From assembly GCF_002926065.1 (NCBI RefSeq), contig NZ_PREZ01000004.1, positions 124,001-188,000 of the forward strand: a stretch of DNA of 64,000 nt, in the 5' to 3' direction. Numbering within the stretch: position 1 is the stretch's first letter; each line of letters opens with the position of its first letter. Position numbers and translations under genes: made by a program. The stretch comes from Jeotgalibacillus proteolyticus. GTDB taxonomy: Bacteria > Bacillota > Bacilli > Bacillales > Jeotgalibacillaceae. The notes under the pieces were generated by a model. That model saw nothing but the letters and a program-made list of their open reading frames with translations. It did no database searches and was not told the DNA's origin. Positions 29,961-40,155 of the stretch are shown here, piece by piece.

Positions 29961-31373
29961 ATGCAGGCATTAATTGATGGGGCTAATAATTTTTTATGGA
30001 CCTACGTTGTAATTGGCGGCCTTTTAGGAGCCGGTCTGTTTTTCACAATTATTACCCGTTTTGTACAATTTCGTTATTTGAAAGAAATGATTAGAGTTTT
30101 AGGCGACAAATCAGTTGTCGTTGATGGGATGAAAGGAATCAGCTCTTTTAAATCTTTTTCTATTGGTGCAGCAACAAGGATTGGGACAGGAAATTTAGCA
30201 GGGGTTGCCGTTGCGATTGTCGTAGGGGGACCTGGAGCTGTATTTTGGATGTGGGTTGTGGCAATTCTGGGGGGTGCGACAAGCTTTATCGAGAGTACAC
30301 TCGCGCAGATCTATAAAATACGTGATGGATCGGCTTATCGTGGAGGACCGGCGTATTATATAGAAAAAGGACTAAACAAAAGATGGCTTGGCATCATCTT
30401 TGCCGTGTTAATCGCCTTCACTTTTGGCCTGATCTTTAATTCTGTTCAAAGTAATACAATTTCTCTGGCTTTTGAAAGTGCATTTGGTATCGACCGTCTG
30501 ATTGTCGGCGGAATTGTAACCGTATTAACTGGACTGATTATCTTTGGCGGCGTACACCGCATTGCTAACTTCTCAAGTGTCATCGTGCCAGTCATGGCTG
30601 TTCTTTATGTAGCAATTGCTTTGGTGGTTATCGTCATGAACTTCTCTCAAATCCCTGCTGTCTTCAGCACAATTATCAGCAGTGCATTTGGTTTTGAACA
30701 GGCTCTTGGCGGCGGTATCGGTGCTGCAATTATGCAAGGTGTGCGGCGTGGGTTGTTCTCCAATGAAGCCGGTATGGGTAGTGCGCCAAATGCTGCTGCG
30801 ACAGCAAACGTAAGCCACCCTGCCAAACAGGGGTTCATTCAGACGCTTGGTGTATATGTTGATACGCTGATTGTTTGTTCTGCAACAGCCTTTATCATAC
30901 TTGTAAACACCGATTACCAGGCATCCGGGCTTGAAGGAATTCAGCTTCTTCAAAGCTCATTAAGCATTCAAATTGGGGACTGGGCAGGGATCTTTGTAGC
31001 AGCTGCTATCTTCATGTTTGCTTTTAGCTCGATTATCGGAAGTTACTATTATGGCGAAACGAATATCGAATTTATTAAGAAAAGCAAAGTCGCTGTAAAT
31101 GTATATCGTTTACTGACAATGGCGCTTGTTATGTTCGGGTCTTATGCAGGACTTGGTCTTGTTTGGGCTCTTGCTGATGTATTTATGGCACTGATGACCG
31201 TTATCAACCTTATAGGAATCCTTCTATTAACGAAGATTGCTGTAACAGCTTTAAAAGATTACGAGTCACAGCGCAGGAATGGTCTTGACCCTACCTTCAG
31301 CCCTGGAAAGCTAGGCATCAAAAATACAGAGTGCTGGGATGATATCCGCAAGGAGCATAATAAAGTTTCATAA
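29961..31373 (+). CDS. Sodium:alanine/glycine symporter (AGCS family)
   Basis: 470-residue, about 11-TM secondary transporter importing alanine or glycine with Na+. Characteristic segments: FTIITRFVQFRYLKEM near the N-terminus, AAATRIGTGNLAGVAVAI-type motif, GRRGLFSNEAGMGSAPNAAATA-type motif (here GVRRGLFSNEAGMGS) and the C-terminal VINLIGILLLTKI. The ATG at 29961 follows AAGGAG; the frame upstream of it is unlikely to be translated. Similar to AlsT/YrbD/GlnT of Bacillus; glutamine cannot be excluded as substrate. Confidence 0.92.
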   Translation: MQALIDGANNFLWTYVVIGGLLGAGLFFTIITRFVQFRYLKEMIRVLGDKSVVVDGMKGISSFKSFSIGAATRIGTGNLAGVAVAIVVGGPGAVFWMWVVAILGGATSFIESTLAQIYKIRDGSAYRGGPAYYIEKGLNKRWLGIIFAVLIAFTFGLIFNSVQSNTISLAFESAFGIDRLIVGGIVTVLTGLIIFGGVHRIANFSSVIVPVMAVLYVAIALVVIVMNFSQIPAVFSTIISSAFGFEQALGGGIGAAIMQGVRRGLFSNEAGMGSAPNAAATANVSHPAKQGFIQTLGVYVDTLIVCSATAFIILVNTDYQASGLEGIQLLQSSLSIQIGDWAGIFVAAAIFMFAFSSIIGSYYYGETNIEFIKKSKVAVNVYRLLTMALVMFGSYAGLGLVWALADVFMALMTVINLIGILLLTKIAVTALKDYESQRRNGLDPTFSPGKLGIKNTECWDDIRKEHNKVS

Positions 31374-31379
31374 TAAACT

Positions 31380-31428
31380 AAATCCCCCATATGACTGCTT
31401 TCAAGCAGGCCATACGGGGGATTTTTTT
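31380..31428 (+). terminator. Terminator of the symporter gene
   Basis: AAATCCCCCATATG pairs with CATACGGGGGATTT around an inner GCTTTCAAGC hairpin, with seven T residues after it. The minus strand has a poorer T run. Confidence 0.85.
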
Positions 31429-32137
31429 AGATAGAGCAGGACCCATCAGAGCAGTCTTTATCCTTCTCATTATTTTCGCCTACATGAATCAATCCGGAAC
31501 CATTTTCTTCTTCCCAAACCTTCTCCAGCACTTCTAAAAACACATCAGGAGATTGAGCGCCTGATACAGCATACTTGCCGCCAAACACGAAGAATGGCAC
31601 ACCTGTTACTCCTATTTTAGAAGCTTCATTAATATCCTTTTCCACCTGATCATTATGCTCTCTTGATGAGAGAACACGGACAGCTTCGTCTTTATTGAGT
31701 CCCGCTTCCTCCGCCAGCTGAGCGAGCGTATCATGGCTTCCAATATGTTTGCCTTCAAGGAAATAGGCTTTTAGCAGACGTTCAGTCAATTCCTGCATTT
31801 TTCCCTGCGTTGAAGCGTAATGTGTGAGACGATGTGCATCACGTGTATTTGTACGCTTCATTTTGTCAAAATCATAATCAAGCCCAACTTCTTTTGCCTG
31901 TGCTGCGACACCTCTTGTCATTTCCTTCGCCTTATCCAAACTCATCTGGTATTTTTCTGCAAGGGTCTCGTACATATCCTTCACAGCATCCATTGGAGCA
32001 TTTGGATCTAATTCGAAGCTTTTGTAGATCACTTCAACCTGATCGCTATGCTTAAACCGATCAAGAGCCTGTTCAAATTTTCTTTTTCCAATGTAGCAAA
32101 ACGGGCAAACATAGTCTGACCAAATGTGTACTTTCAT
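31427..32137 (-). CDS. DsbA-family oxidoreductase (FrnE-like)
   Basis: 236-residue thioredoxin-fold protein with a helical insertion. The active site is CPFC (SDYVCPFCYIGKRKF), followed by KSFELDPNAP, and the C-terminal cis-Pro segment is GVTGVPFFVFGGKYAVSGAQ. The ATG at 32137 is favoured by GGGAGAG; the longer frame up to 32221 is probably untranslated. No signal peptide, so a cytoplasmic disulfide isomerase/reductase is likely. The C-terminus is Cys-rich (DCSDGSCSI). Confidence 0.9.
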   Translation of the reverse strand: MKVHIWSDYVCPFCYIGKRKFEQALDRFKHSDQVEVIYKSFELDPNAPMDAVKDMYETLAEKYQMSLDKAKEMTRGVAAQAKEVGLDYDFDKMKRTNTRDAHRLTHYASTQGKMQELTERLLKAYFLEGKHIGSHDTLAQLAEEAGLNKDEAVRVLSSREHNDQVEKDINEASKIGVTGVPFFVFGGKYAVSGAQSPDVFLEVLEKVWEEENGSGLIHVGENNEKDKDCSDGSCSI

Positions 32138-32225
32138 CATCATCTCTCCCGGCTTTTTATTGTCATTACTACCATATAAGCATAGATTGTTGAGAATCCC
32201 CAAGAACTTGCTCATAATCACATGA

Positions 32226-32265
32226 CAAAATAAAGCTGCTGCACCTGAAAGGCTGCAGCAGCTTT
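32226..32265 (-). terminator. Terminator of ilvD
   Basis: AAAGCTGCTGCA pairs perfectly with TGCAGCAGCTTT (12 bp); on the minus strand ATTTTG follows. About 20 bp past the ilvD stop. Confidence 0.8.
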
Positions 32266-32284
32266 AAATTTAACTTAATTTGGA

Positions 32285-33976
32285 TTATTCTTCATACAAG
32301 TCTGTAACTGCTCCTTTAGATGAAGAAGACACAAGGCGCGAATATTTTGACAGCATGCCTTTAGTGTATTTAGGTGCCGGTTTTATCCATGCTTTTGCCC
32401 GCTGTTCAAGCTCAGACTCTGATATGTTAAAGTTAATTTCCTGGGAATCACTGTCTATCGTAATCGTGTCCCCTTCTTTAAGAAGGCCAATTGGACCTCC
32501 AACATGAGCCTCAGGTGAAACATGCCCAATAACAAAGCCGTGAGAGCCTCCGGAGAAACGGCCATCTGTCATTAAGGCAACCTTGCCTCCAAGCCCGCGT
32601 CCGACAATCATGGCTGTTATGGAGAGCATCTCTGGCATTCCCGGTCCGCCTTTTGGACCAACATGGCGAATGACCAGTACATCTCCTTCTTTAATCTTGT
32701 TTTCTTCAATTGCCTTAGCCGCGTCATCTTCACTGTCAAAGACTCGTGCCGGCCCTTCGAAACGGCTGATTTTCTGGCCTGACATTTTTGCTACGGCTCC
32801 ATCTGGTGCAAGATTCCCTTTTAACACTACAAGTGGACCTGTTTTCTTAAACGGCTCATTAAACGGTCTGATAATATCCTGTCCTTCTTTTAAAGGAGAA
32901 GCAAGCTCCAGGTTTTCAGCAACTGTTTTTCCTGTAACAGTCAGACAGTCCCCGTGAAGAATCCCTTGTTCCAGAAGCAGCTTCATAACAGCCGGCACCC
33001 CTCCAACCTCGTAAAGGTCCTGCATAACGTATTTACCGCTTGGCTTTAGATCAGCAAGATGAGGAACTTTTTCACGTACGCGTTCGAAATCATCCAATGT
33101 TAAATCAACCTCAGCAGAATGAGCCATCGCGAGTAAATGAAGAATAGCATTCGTAGACCCTCCGAGTGCCATAACGACTGTAATGGCATTCTCAAAAGCC
33201 TCTTTTGTCATAATATCTCTTGGATAAATCTCCTTTTCTAGCAAGGAAACAACAAGCTCCCCGGCCTGACGGCACTCTGATTCCTTGTATTCATTTATAG
33301 CAGGGGTTGATGAAGAGCCCGGAATACTCATGCCCAGCGCTTCAACTGCTGCTGCCATCGTGTTGGCTGTGTACATTCCTCCGCACGCTCCTGCGCCTGG
33401 ACACGCATTACATTCCACTTTGTACAGCTGTTCATCGTCGATAAGGCCTTCCTGATACTGCCCTACCGCTTCAAAGGATGAAACGATATCGATATCTTTT
33501 CCATCGAGCTTACCAGGCTGTATTGTACCGCCGTAAACGTAAACTGACGGAATATTCATCCGTGCAATTGCCATAACACAAGCAGGCGTTGTTTTATCAC
33601 AGCCGCCAATTGCTACGACACCGTCCAGACGTTCTGCATTGGCTACCGTTTCAATGGAATCGGCAATTACTTCTCTGCTTGGAAGAGAATAAAACATTCC
33701 TTCATGACCCATTGAGATCCCATCAGAGACTGTAATCGTGTTGAAAATCATCGGGGCGCCTCCGCCATCCTTCGCTCCTGCCTTTGCCTGAACGGCTAAT
33801 TGATCAATATGTATATTACACGGGGTTACTTCACTCCAGGTACTGGCAATGCCGATCATCGGTTTTTTAAAATCCTCATCCTTAAATCCTACAGCTCTGA
33901 GCATGGAGCGGTTTGGAACCCGGTTTACCCCTTCACTGATTACCTTGCTTCGAATACGCATATCCTTTTTTACCAT
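32285..33976 (-). CDS. ilvD: Dihydroxy-acid dehydratase IlvD
   Basis: Fe-S enzyme that dehydrates dihydroxy-acids in valine, leucine and isoleucine synthesis. The 563-residue protein has cluster-binding cysteines in [14 protein letters not shown] and [21 protein letters not shown], and the C-terminal [20 protein letters not shown]. The ATG at 33976 follows AAAGGATG; an ATG nine bases earlier is possible. It stands alone, away from the other ilv genes, and depends on the Fe-S machinery encoded at the left end. The 292-bp gap upstream shows no T-box or other leader structure to my eye. Confidence 0.95.
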   Translation of the reverse strand: MVKKDMRIRSKVISEGVNRVPNRSMLRAVGFKDEDFKKPMIGIASTWSEVTPCNIHIDQLAVQAKAGAKDGGGAPMIFNTITVSDGISMGHEGMFYSLPSREVIADSIETVANAERLDGVVAIGGCDKTTPACVMAIARMNIPSVYVYGGTIQPGKLDGKDIDIVSSFEAVGQYQEGLIDDEQLYKVECNACPGAGACGGMYTANTMAAAVEALGMSIPGSSSTPAINEYKESECRQAGELVVSLLEKEIYPRDIMTKEAFENAITVVMALGGSTNAILHLLAMAHSAEVDLTLDDFERVREKVPHLADLKPSGKYVMQDLYEVGGVPAVMKLLLEQGILHGDCLTVTGKTVAENLELASPLKEGQDIIRPFNEPFKKTGPLVVLKGNLAPDGAVAKMSGQKISRFEGPARVFDSEDDAAKAIEENKIKEGDVLVIRHVGPKGGPGMPEMLSITAMIVGRGLGGKVALMTDGRFSGGSHGFVIGHVSPEAHVGGPIGLLKEGDTITIDSDSQEINFNISESELEQRAKAWIKPAPKYTKGMLSKYSRLVSSSSKGAVTDLYEE

Positions 33977-34268
33977 TATATACATCCTTTCTTCAATGCA
34001 ATTTCGTCAGACGATCAGAAAAATCGTGACTTTGTATGTCATATCATACTAACTTGTGACATGAATCGCAATAGAATTCAGAATATATTAATATTTCCGC
34101 TAATTAAAGCGGTTTCATCAGTATTTGATGACATGTTGTTCCCGCTTTGAAGCATGAGCTTTATCTGCCCTTTTTCTAATAAATCCCTCACAAATTCCTT
34201 TGAATACACATATAAAGTAAGTAGGTTACGAGATTGTAAAAGGCAGTATTTTTAATGGAGGAATTAGG

Positions 34269-36107
34269 TTGAAAAGCAGGAATCGGATCGTGGTTTCAAG
34301 TCTTATGGATACTTTCATTATTTTACTAGCTGTTATTAGCAGTGTTATGTTCCTGGTCGGCCATCCAATGGATTATTTTTTTGAGTCAATCTACTTATTC
34401 GTCATTTATTCTTCAACATTTATTGGTGCCTTTCTTTATTTTAATGTCTACAGAAATTTTTGGCGTTTTGTCAGTCACCATGAGTTTTATCTTATTTTTC
34501 AAGCAGCGGTAATTTCTTTTATCATTTGCTTTGGTTCCCAACTTGCTCTTAGCCTGCTTACTGGTTATTCTCTGCCCTTTTTAGTTTTCCTGCTTAGCTG
34601 GGTTTTTATAGTATTTGGCGTCTCCTTTATCCGAATATGCTTTCGTGTGCATTACAGCATGAAGCAAACTGGAAATAAAAGCGGAAAACGGACGCTGATC
34701 GTTGGAGCGGGAAATGCAGGGCGTCTTGTGCTAAACGAACTGAGAAAATCCTCTACCTCCCCGCTTTATCCAATTGCCTTTGTTGATGATGCTCCGGATA
34801 AGCATCATGCAGAGATCTACGGCATCCCGGTTGCGGGCTCAATAGATGAAATTCATCATATTATCAAAAAGCTTAAAATCGAGGTTGTGATTATCGCCAT
34901 TCCTTCTGCATCCGGACAGGAAATATCCTCGATCGTTTCAATGTGCAAAAATCATAAAATAGACGTTAAAATTCTACCGAAAATTAATGATATTATTAAC
35001 GGTCGAGTTACAACAACCTTACGCGAGGTAAAGGTGGAGGATCTGCTGGGGAGAGAACCGATCGAACTTGATTTAGAGCTTATTGCAAGCTATTTAAAGG
35101 GAAAAACCGTACTTGTAAGCGGCGCAGGCGGATCCATTGGGTCTGAGCTTTGCAGACAGATTGCTCAGTTTCACCCCGAACAGCTTGTTCTTTTGGGGCA
35201 CGGTGAAAACAGTATTTATTTAATCGAAAGAGAATTAAGAAGTAAATTCCCATCACAAAACATTTATCCCGCCATTGGTAATATCCAGGATCGCAAACGG
35301 ATCCAAAGTGTTTTCAACGATTACAAGCCTCATGTGGTCTTTCACGCTGCAGCACACAAGCATGTACCGCTAATGGAATATAATCCGACTGAGGCAATTA
35401 AAAATAATGTATTTGGCACAAGGATTATGGCTGAATGCGCTCATGAAAGCGGGGCTGAAAAATTTGTTCTCGTTTCAACTGATAAAGCCGTAAATCCTAC
35501 AAGCATTATGGGCGTAACGAAAAGGATTGCAGAGCTTTATATTCAGCACATCAATTCTTATAGCCCGACCAATTACGCAGCCGTTCGTTTCGGCAATGTT
35601 TTAGGGAGCAGAGGAAGTGTCATACCGCTTTTTAAGCAGCAGATTTTAAATGGAGGCCCTCTAACAATTACACATCCTGATATGACCCGTTATTTTATGA
35701 CGATTCCCGAAGCGGTTCAATTAGTCATCCAGGCAGGCGGTCTGTCTGTAGGCGGTGAAACCTTTGTCCTCGATATGGGCGAGCCGGTGAAAATAAGTGA
35801 TCTGGCAAAAAATCTGATTACCCTTTCAGGTCTTGTTCCGGACAAGGACATTAAGATTCAATACACCGGAATGCGTCCAGGGGAAAAATTATATGAGGAA
35901 CTGCTGTCAGCAGAGGAAGGTAACAGCTCATCAAAGCATGAATTAATCTTTATCGCTCAGCAAGTAGATATTCATGCGTATAATATGCCGGAGAGAATTA
36001 AAAAATTGGAGGATTGTCTAAACAACGATTTCAATCAGGGAAAATCAGTTATTAAGTCGCTCCTAAAAGAAATCATCCCTTCCTATCAGTTGACTGACCA
36101 TGAATAG
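34269..36107 (+). CDS. UDP-sugar 4,6-dehydratase, membrane type (EpsC/PglF/CapD-like)
   Basis: 612-residue enzyme expected to convert UDP-GlcNAc to UDP-2-acetamido-2,6-dideoxy-4-keto-hexose, the first step to bacillosamine-type sugars. Four TM segments occupy about residues 1-130, then a Rossmann domain (VGAGNAGRLVLNEL) and a catalytic SDR domain (SGAGGSIGSELCRQI). In the active site, Met414 replaces the usual Tyr and pairs with Lys418 (STDKAVNPTSIMGVTKR), as in PglF/WbpM. TTG start behind GGAGG. It converges on the polysaccharide operon instead of being part of it. Confidence 0.92.
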   Translation: MKSRNRIVVSSLMDTFIILLAVISSVMFLVGHPMDYFFESIYLFVIYSSTFIGAFLYFNVYRNFWRFVSHHEFYLIFQAAVISFIICFGSQLALSLLTGYSLPFLVFLLSWVFIVFGVSFIRICFRVHYSMKQTGNKSGKRTLIVGAGNAGRLVLNELRKSSTSPLYPIAFVDDAPDKHHAEIYGIPVAGSIDEIHHIIKKLKIEVVIIAIPSASGQEISSIVSMCKNHKIDVKILPKINDIINGRVTTTLREVKVEDLLGREPIELDLELIASYLKGKTVLVSGAGGSIGSELCRQIAQFHPEQLVLLGHGENSIYLIERELRSKFPSQNIYPAIGNIQDRKRIQSVFNDYKPHVVFHAAAHKHVPLMEYNPTEAIKNNVFGTRIMAECAHESGAEKFVLVSTDKAVNPTSIMGVTKRIAELYIQHINSYSPTNYAAVRFGNVLGSRGSVIPLFKQQILNGGPLTITHPDMTRYFMTIPEAVQLVIQAGGLSVGGETFVLDMGEPVKISDLAKNLITLSGLVPDKDIKIQYTGMRPGEKLYEELLSAEEGNSSSKHELIFIAQQVDIHAYNMPERIKKLEDCLNNDFNQGKSVIKSLLKEIIPSYQLTDHE

Positions 36108-36129
36108 TCATAGCTTCAGCAGCATGTAT

Positions 36130-36206
36130 AAAAAAGAGCCTCCAGCCGTCTGATTAATGAATGAACCCCGTTCATTAATCAGACAGCTGAGGCTTAACTT
36201 TTTTTC
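36130..36206. terminator. Long bidirectional terminator hairpin
   Basis: GTCTGATTAATGAA pairs perfectly with TTCATTAATCAGAC around a 9-nt loop, extended by AGCCTC/GAGGCT. T runs lie on both sides, between the converging dehydratase gene and the polysaccharide operon. Confidence 0.85.
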
Positions 36207-37216
36207 TTTATGACTTGAAGCAGGCTGTTAACATGCTTTACATCTTCCCCAGTATAATCTTTTTCTTCTTTTAGCCCCCCTACTCCATTAGCCACCCCTA
36301 CAATCTGTGTAGGGTTTTGGATCCGGTCTGCTACAATATCTCCTTCATTTCCAATAACCCCTCCTGCAACCAGACGGGTACGGCCATTCAGCTTTTTCTC
36401 ACCCTGGATGGCAGAATAAAACTCCTGAATATAAGGAACTAAGAACAGCACCGAGTGTGGAAATGCAGCCCTGACATCAAGCCGGTAGCTAATAATCTTT
36501 CGCTCTCCCGCTTTTAAAATAAATTGTGGAGTAAAGTTATTAATCCCCCCATCCAATGCTAAGGCGCCCTCTTTTAAAAACCGTGAAAACTCAGGAGGAA
36601 TAACATGTGATGATGAAGTAAAGGAAATTAAACAATCCAGCTGCACCTCAGGCTCAGCGCTCAGATTCACCCAATTGATTTTATTATTTGTAAACTTTGG
36701 AAGAAGGTAATTCAACACTTTTATAATTTCCTTCGTTTTCTCCTCATTTCTTGAGTTTAAAAAAACACAGCCCCCCCGCTCAGCAAGCCTTAAAGCGAGC
36801 TTCGAGCCCAGGTTGCCTGCCCCATAAATCAAAATGTTCTTCCCTTCAATGTCATCCTTAAAATAATGGCGAAGGAATAGATCTGCTGCTTCAAGCGTCG
36901 TATCATTCGGTTTGTATGAAACAATTCGCGCTTTACGAATTGTTTGTCTGGCAATTTCCATTAGCTTAATATCTTTTTTAGATTCAATATCCACAAAAAC
37001 ATAGTGAACCTGATGATCAAGCAGAGAAAAAACTTCTTTCGCGTTTTCAGGGCTGATAACAAGAAAATTAATGGCTTCATAGCCTAAAGCAGATCTTCTA
37101 GGAAGAACGGCAAATGACAGCGAATCCCTAGCGGTTGTACCGACAGTAGCAATCCGGTAGTCAAATGGGCACGTAAAGCTTTCAATTTCATTGTGTATTT
37201 TCTTCTTAATATCCAC
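36194..37216 (-). CDS. Unrecognised Rossmann-fold protein, last gene of the polysaccharide operon
   Basis: About 340 residues. A central nucleotide-binding motif ILIYGAGNLGSKLALRLAERG is followed by an acceptor segment FLNSRN, suggesting NADP(H). The N-terminal 100 residues are a separate alpha/beta region. The arrangement recalls shikimate or amino-acid dehydrogenases, but no catalytic motif is recognised. The C-terminal half contains ALDGGINNFTP and GVIGNEGDIVADRIQNP. The GTG at 37216 follows AAAGGTG; the frame extends to 37255. It sits 100 bp behind the EpsN-like gene and may modify a sugar or side group (inference). Confidence 0.7.
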   Translation of the reverse strand: MDIKKKIHNEIESFTCPFDYRIATVGTTARDSLSFAVLPRRSALGYEAINFLVISPENAKEVFSLLDHQVHYVFVDIESKKDIKLMEIARQTIRKARIVSYKPNDTTLEAADLFLRHYFKDDIEGKNILIYGAGNLGSKLALRLAERGGCVFLNSRNEEKTKEIIKVLNYLLPKFTNNKINWVNLSAEPEVQLDCLISFTSSSHVIPPEFSRFLKEGALALDGGINNFTPQFILKAGERKIISYRLDVRAAFPHSVLFLVPYIQEFYSAIQGEKKLNGRTRLVAGGVIGNEGDIVADRIQNPTQIVGVANGVGGLKEEKDYTGEDVKHVNSLLQVIKKKS

Positions 37217-37316
37217 AGGATCACCTTTCTTTCCTAAGGTGCAGGGAGCGGTCACTAGTCCTGATAAAGTCTGGAGGAAAAGGGGGAAAAGTAGAGGGAT
37301 TTGAATGCAGATTACG

Positions 37317-38465
37317 TTAGATGATTTCCTGCAGAATCGCGCTAATTACTTTGTTTTGCTGATGAGGAGATAAATTTGAGCCGGAAGGAAGACAAAGTCC
37401 CTGATTAAACAATTCATCTGATACGCTGCCGTCCTCTTCATGAGGAAAATAATTGCAGTGCAAATACAGCGGCTGCCGGTGCATCGGCTTCCATACTCGC
37501 CTTGCCTCAATATTCTTTGACTCAAGCTTTTCAATTATTTCTTCCGGCGAAACAGCAATGATGGCCGGATCAAGCTTTAGGGCAGTAAGCCATCTTGTCA
37601 TTCTTCCAAAAGGAGCTTCCTCCATAAAGTGAATTCCCCGTAATCCGCTAAAACCTTCTTCATAGCGTTTAAAGACTTTTCTTCTGGCTTCCACCCTGTC
37701 ATCAAGCACAAGCAGCTGACCGCGTCCAATTCCGGCCAGTACATTGCTTAAACGGTAATTGTAGCCGATTTCACTATGCTGATAATATTTCGTACTGTCC
37801 TTTGCCTGGGTTGACCAGAAACGTATTTTTCTGAGGGCGTCCAGATCGTCTGACACTACCATCCCTCCGTTTGAGGTGGTGATAATTTTATTTCCGTTAA
37901 AGGAAAAAATGCCGAATCTGCCAAATGAACCACTGGCTTTCCCCTTATACATAGCTCCAAGTGATTCAGCAGCATCCTCCACAATTGGAACATTATACTG
38001 ATCACACAGCTTTGTAATTTCATCATAGTCTGCGCTTTGGCCATATAAATTCACGACAACTACTGCTTTTGGCATTGCACTGTTTTTTTGGGCTGCTTCA
38101 AATGCACGCTTGAGTGCCTGGGGACTCATATTCCAGCTTATTGGCTCTGAATCAATAAATACAGGTTCAGCTCCAAGATAAACGATGGGGTTAGCGCTTG
38201 CTACAAAAGTAAAGGTTGAACAAAAAACGATGTCCCCCACACCTACTTCGAGTGCTCTGAGAGCTAAATGAATGGCAGCTGTTCCCGATGTAAGTGCAAC
38301 AGCTCCCGCAGTACCTGTGTAGGAGGCTACTTCTTCTTCAAACTTTGTAATATGAGGTCCTACCGGGGCCACCCAGTTTGTATCGAAGGCTTCAGCGATA
38401 AAAAGCTGCTCTGCTGAACCCATGTGCGGGGAAGAAAGATAAATCCTTTCACTTTTATGCGCCAT
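37317..38465 (-). CDS. epsN: PLP-dependent sugar aminotransferase (EpsN/PglE-like)
   Basis: DegT/DnrJ/EryC1-family enzyme that aminates the 4-keto-sugar nucleotide. The 382-residue protein resembles B. subtilis EpsN throughout: IYLSSPHMG at the start, VALTSGTAAIHLALRALEV, VEDAAESLGA, PLP lysine Lys193 in FSFNGNKIITT, and QHSEIGYNYRLSN. It lies beside the acetyltransferase and glycosyltransferase genes on one transcript. The ribosome binding site GGAGG is unusually far (18 bp) from the ATG. Confidence 0.9.
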   Translation of the reverse strand: MAHKSERIYLSSPHMGSAEQLFIAEAFDTNWVAPVGPHITKFEEEVASYTGTAGAVALTSGTAAIHLALRALEVGVGDIVFCSTFTFVASANPIVYLGAEPVFIDSEPISWNMSPQALKRAFEAAQKNSAMPKAVVVVNLYGQSADYDEITKLCDQYNVPIVEDAAESLGAMYKGKASGSFGRFGIFSFNGNKIITTSNGGMVVSDDLDALRKIRFWSTQAKDSTKYYQHSEIGYNYRLSNVLAGIGRGQLLVLDDRVEARRKVFKRYEEGFSGLRGIHFMEEAPFGRMTRWLTALKLDPAIIAVSPEEIIEKLESKNIEARRVWKPMHRQPLYLHCNYFPHEEDGSVSDELFNQGLCLPSGSNLSPHQQNKVISAILQEII

Positions 38466-38535
38466 CTTTATTCACATCACTTTCCTCCGTTGTATTGGAC
38501 CACAAAGAATGTAGTGGAGTGGAAGCAGGCTTTTT

Positions 38536-39444
38536 TTAAAGCAGCTTACTTAATTGTTCTTCAATTCCTGCTTCTTTTATCACGTTGGTCCAATTAAGTG
38601 AATGAATCAGCTTTTCATTTAGGGGCTGAGGCTCGCTTTTGTCCAGCTGACGATCAAGATTATCCAGCGCTTCATTAACCGTTATGAAGGACAATCCGTG
38701 CTTTTTCTTAAAGTGTTGGACCCACAAGTAATCTGTTGAAATGATCTTTAAATTCATCGCCAGGTATTCAAGCAATTTGGTTGATGTTTGCAGGTTATAC
38801 GGATATTTATTAGGCATATAATTAATGCCGTAAACAGCCTGAGATGCATATTTCGGAACGTCTTCATAGGGAATACTTCCGGTAAATGTGATATTGCTGA
38901 CGTCCTTAAATTCAAGAAAAAGATCATCCTGAACAGCTCCGATCATGAGCAGGGACCGCTTTTCCTTCTGCTTCTTAAAATGCTGAAGCAGGCGATTAAT
39001 GCCTCGTGATTTTGTTATGGCTCCAACATAAACACAGTCGTAGGATTTAACCGTATCCTGATAACGAAAAAAAAGATCATCTACTCCCATATCACGCTGA
39101 AGTGAAACGATCCCATCTGAAAAATTCATTCCCTTTTGGACAAATTCATTTAAAAAAATTCTTAAAGCAGGCTTAGTATTGATGCTTCTTTTTATCCTAT
39201 TTTTCATATCAGGAAATATGCCTGTAGATAAAGAAGCGTATTCATGGATTTGCGGGATGGATTTATTTTTATAAATGATGCCCGGAAAGCTCCAGATCGC
39301 ATCCCATTCTGTGGGGATAAAGACGTCTGCTTCATCCGAATCAACCAGTTTAAACCCCAGGCCTTTATTATTAAAATACCGAATAGACGCGTCAATTTGA
39401 GGCAAATAAGCTTTTGGAGACCTCATCATTATTATTCTTTTCAT
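38536..39444 (-). CDS. Glycosyltransferase, GT4-like
   Basis: 302-residue predicted GT-B fold transferase. The C-terminal half has the pattern of nucleotide-sugar binding domains: YVGAITKSRGINRLLQHF, FTGSIPYEDVPKYASQAVYGINYMPN and KLLEYLAMNLKIISTDY, with the conserved Glu before the LA motif. The N-terminal acceptor domain is short. The ATG at 39444 follows GGGAGGA by 8 bp. Donor and acceptor unknown; its place in the operon suggests assembly of the repeat unit. Confidence 0.82.
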   Translation of the reverse strand: MKRIIMMRSPKAYLPQIDASIRYFNNKGLGFKLVDSDEADVFIPTEWDAIWSFPGIIYKNKSIPQIHEYASLSTGIFPDMKNRIKRSINTKPALRIFLNEFVQKGMNFSDGIVSLQRDMGVDDLFFRYQDTVKSYDCVYVGAITKSRGINRLLQHFKKQKEKRSLLMIGAVQDDLFLEFKDVSNITFTGSIPYEDVPKYASQAVYGINYMPNKYPYNLQTSTKLLEYLAMNLKIISTDYLWVQHFKKKHGLSFITVNEALDNLDRQLDKSEPQPLNEKLIHSLNWTNVIKEAGIEEQLSKLL

Positions 39445-39460
39445 ACTTAATCCTCCCAGC

Positions 39461-40120
39461 TTATAAGAATGGCTCCTCTTTCTCACGAAAACGAACGAAT
39501 TTTGCTGGTGAGCCGTAAGCCACTATACAATCCCCAAAGTCCTTCGTTACAGTAGCTCCTGCTCCAATAACTGTGTGATCACCGATCGTCACCCCATGAA
39601 GAACACGCGCTCCCAGGGCAATAGCGGAATTTCCTCCGACAATGACGTTCCCCCCCAAATGTGTGCCCGGTCCTACGCTTGAAAAGTCTCCCATCATGCA
39701 ATCATGAGCAACAGAACCCAGTGTATTTACGATACAATGCCTGCCGAGTATGACATCGCTGTTCACTATGCCTCCTGCCATTACGACGGATCCTTCCCCA
39801 ATTTGACAACGCGGACTGATGTAGGCTGTCGGATGAATGATGGTGACGAAGTTGAAATCAGGATCAAATTTTTTAATCTCTTCAGCTACTTTTCTTCTCG
39901 TCCAGTTCTCTCCTATTGCAATTACCCCGCCATCAACCGGGTCCTTGATGCTTTTAATGGAGGATGTATCGCCTAGAACCGGATACCCTTGAAAGCGTGA
40001 AAATCGATTCGGACTGTCATCAATCATTCCCAGTACACGAAAATGCGGCAGATGCTCAATGATATCCACTATCACTTTCGCATGACCGCCGCAGCCAAAT
40101 ATAATAAGGTTTTTCACCAA
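39461..40120 (-). CDS. epsM: Sugar O/N-acetyltransferase (EpsM/PglD-like)
   Basis: 219-residue NeuD/PglD-type enzyme: N-terminal Rossmann region (IIFGCGGHAKVIVDI) binding the sugar nucleotide and a C-terminal left-handed beta-helix of hexapeptide repeats. The catalytic His is expected at His139 (LGSVAHDCMMGDF), followed by VGPGTHLGGNVIVGG. It would N-acetylate the 4-amino sugar made by the EpsN-like enzyme. The start is TTG at 40120 or GTG at 40117, with a weak ribosome binding site. Confidence 0.88.
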   Translation of the reverse strand: MVKNLIIFGCGGHAKVIVDIIEHLPHFRVLGMIDDSPNRFSRFQGYPVLGDTSSIKSIKDPVDGGVIAIGENWTRRKVAEEIKKFDPDFNFVTIIHPTAYISPRCQIGEGSVVMAGGIVNSDVILGRHCIVNTLGSVAHDCMMGDFSSVGPGTHLGGNVIVGGNSAIALGARVLHGVTIGDHTVIGAGATVTKDFGDCIVAYGSPAKFVRFREKEEPFL

Positions 40121-40155
40121 GTCATCCGCCGCCCTTCAGCAATTTTTATTAAAAT

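Noticed and set aside
33977-34268. T-box leader upstream of ilvD or the dehydratase gene
   Set aside because: No AGGGTGGNACCGCG-type T-box sequence and no antiterminator hairpin are present.
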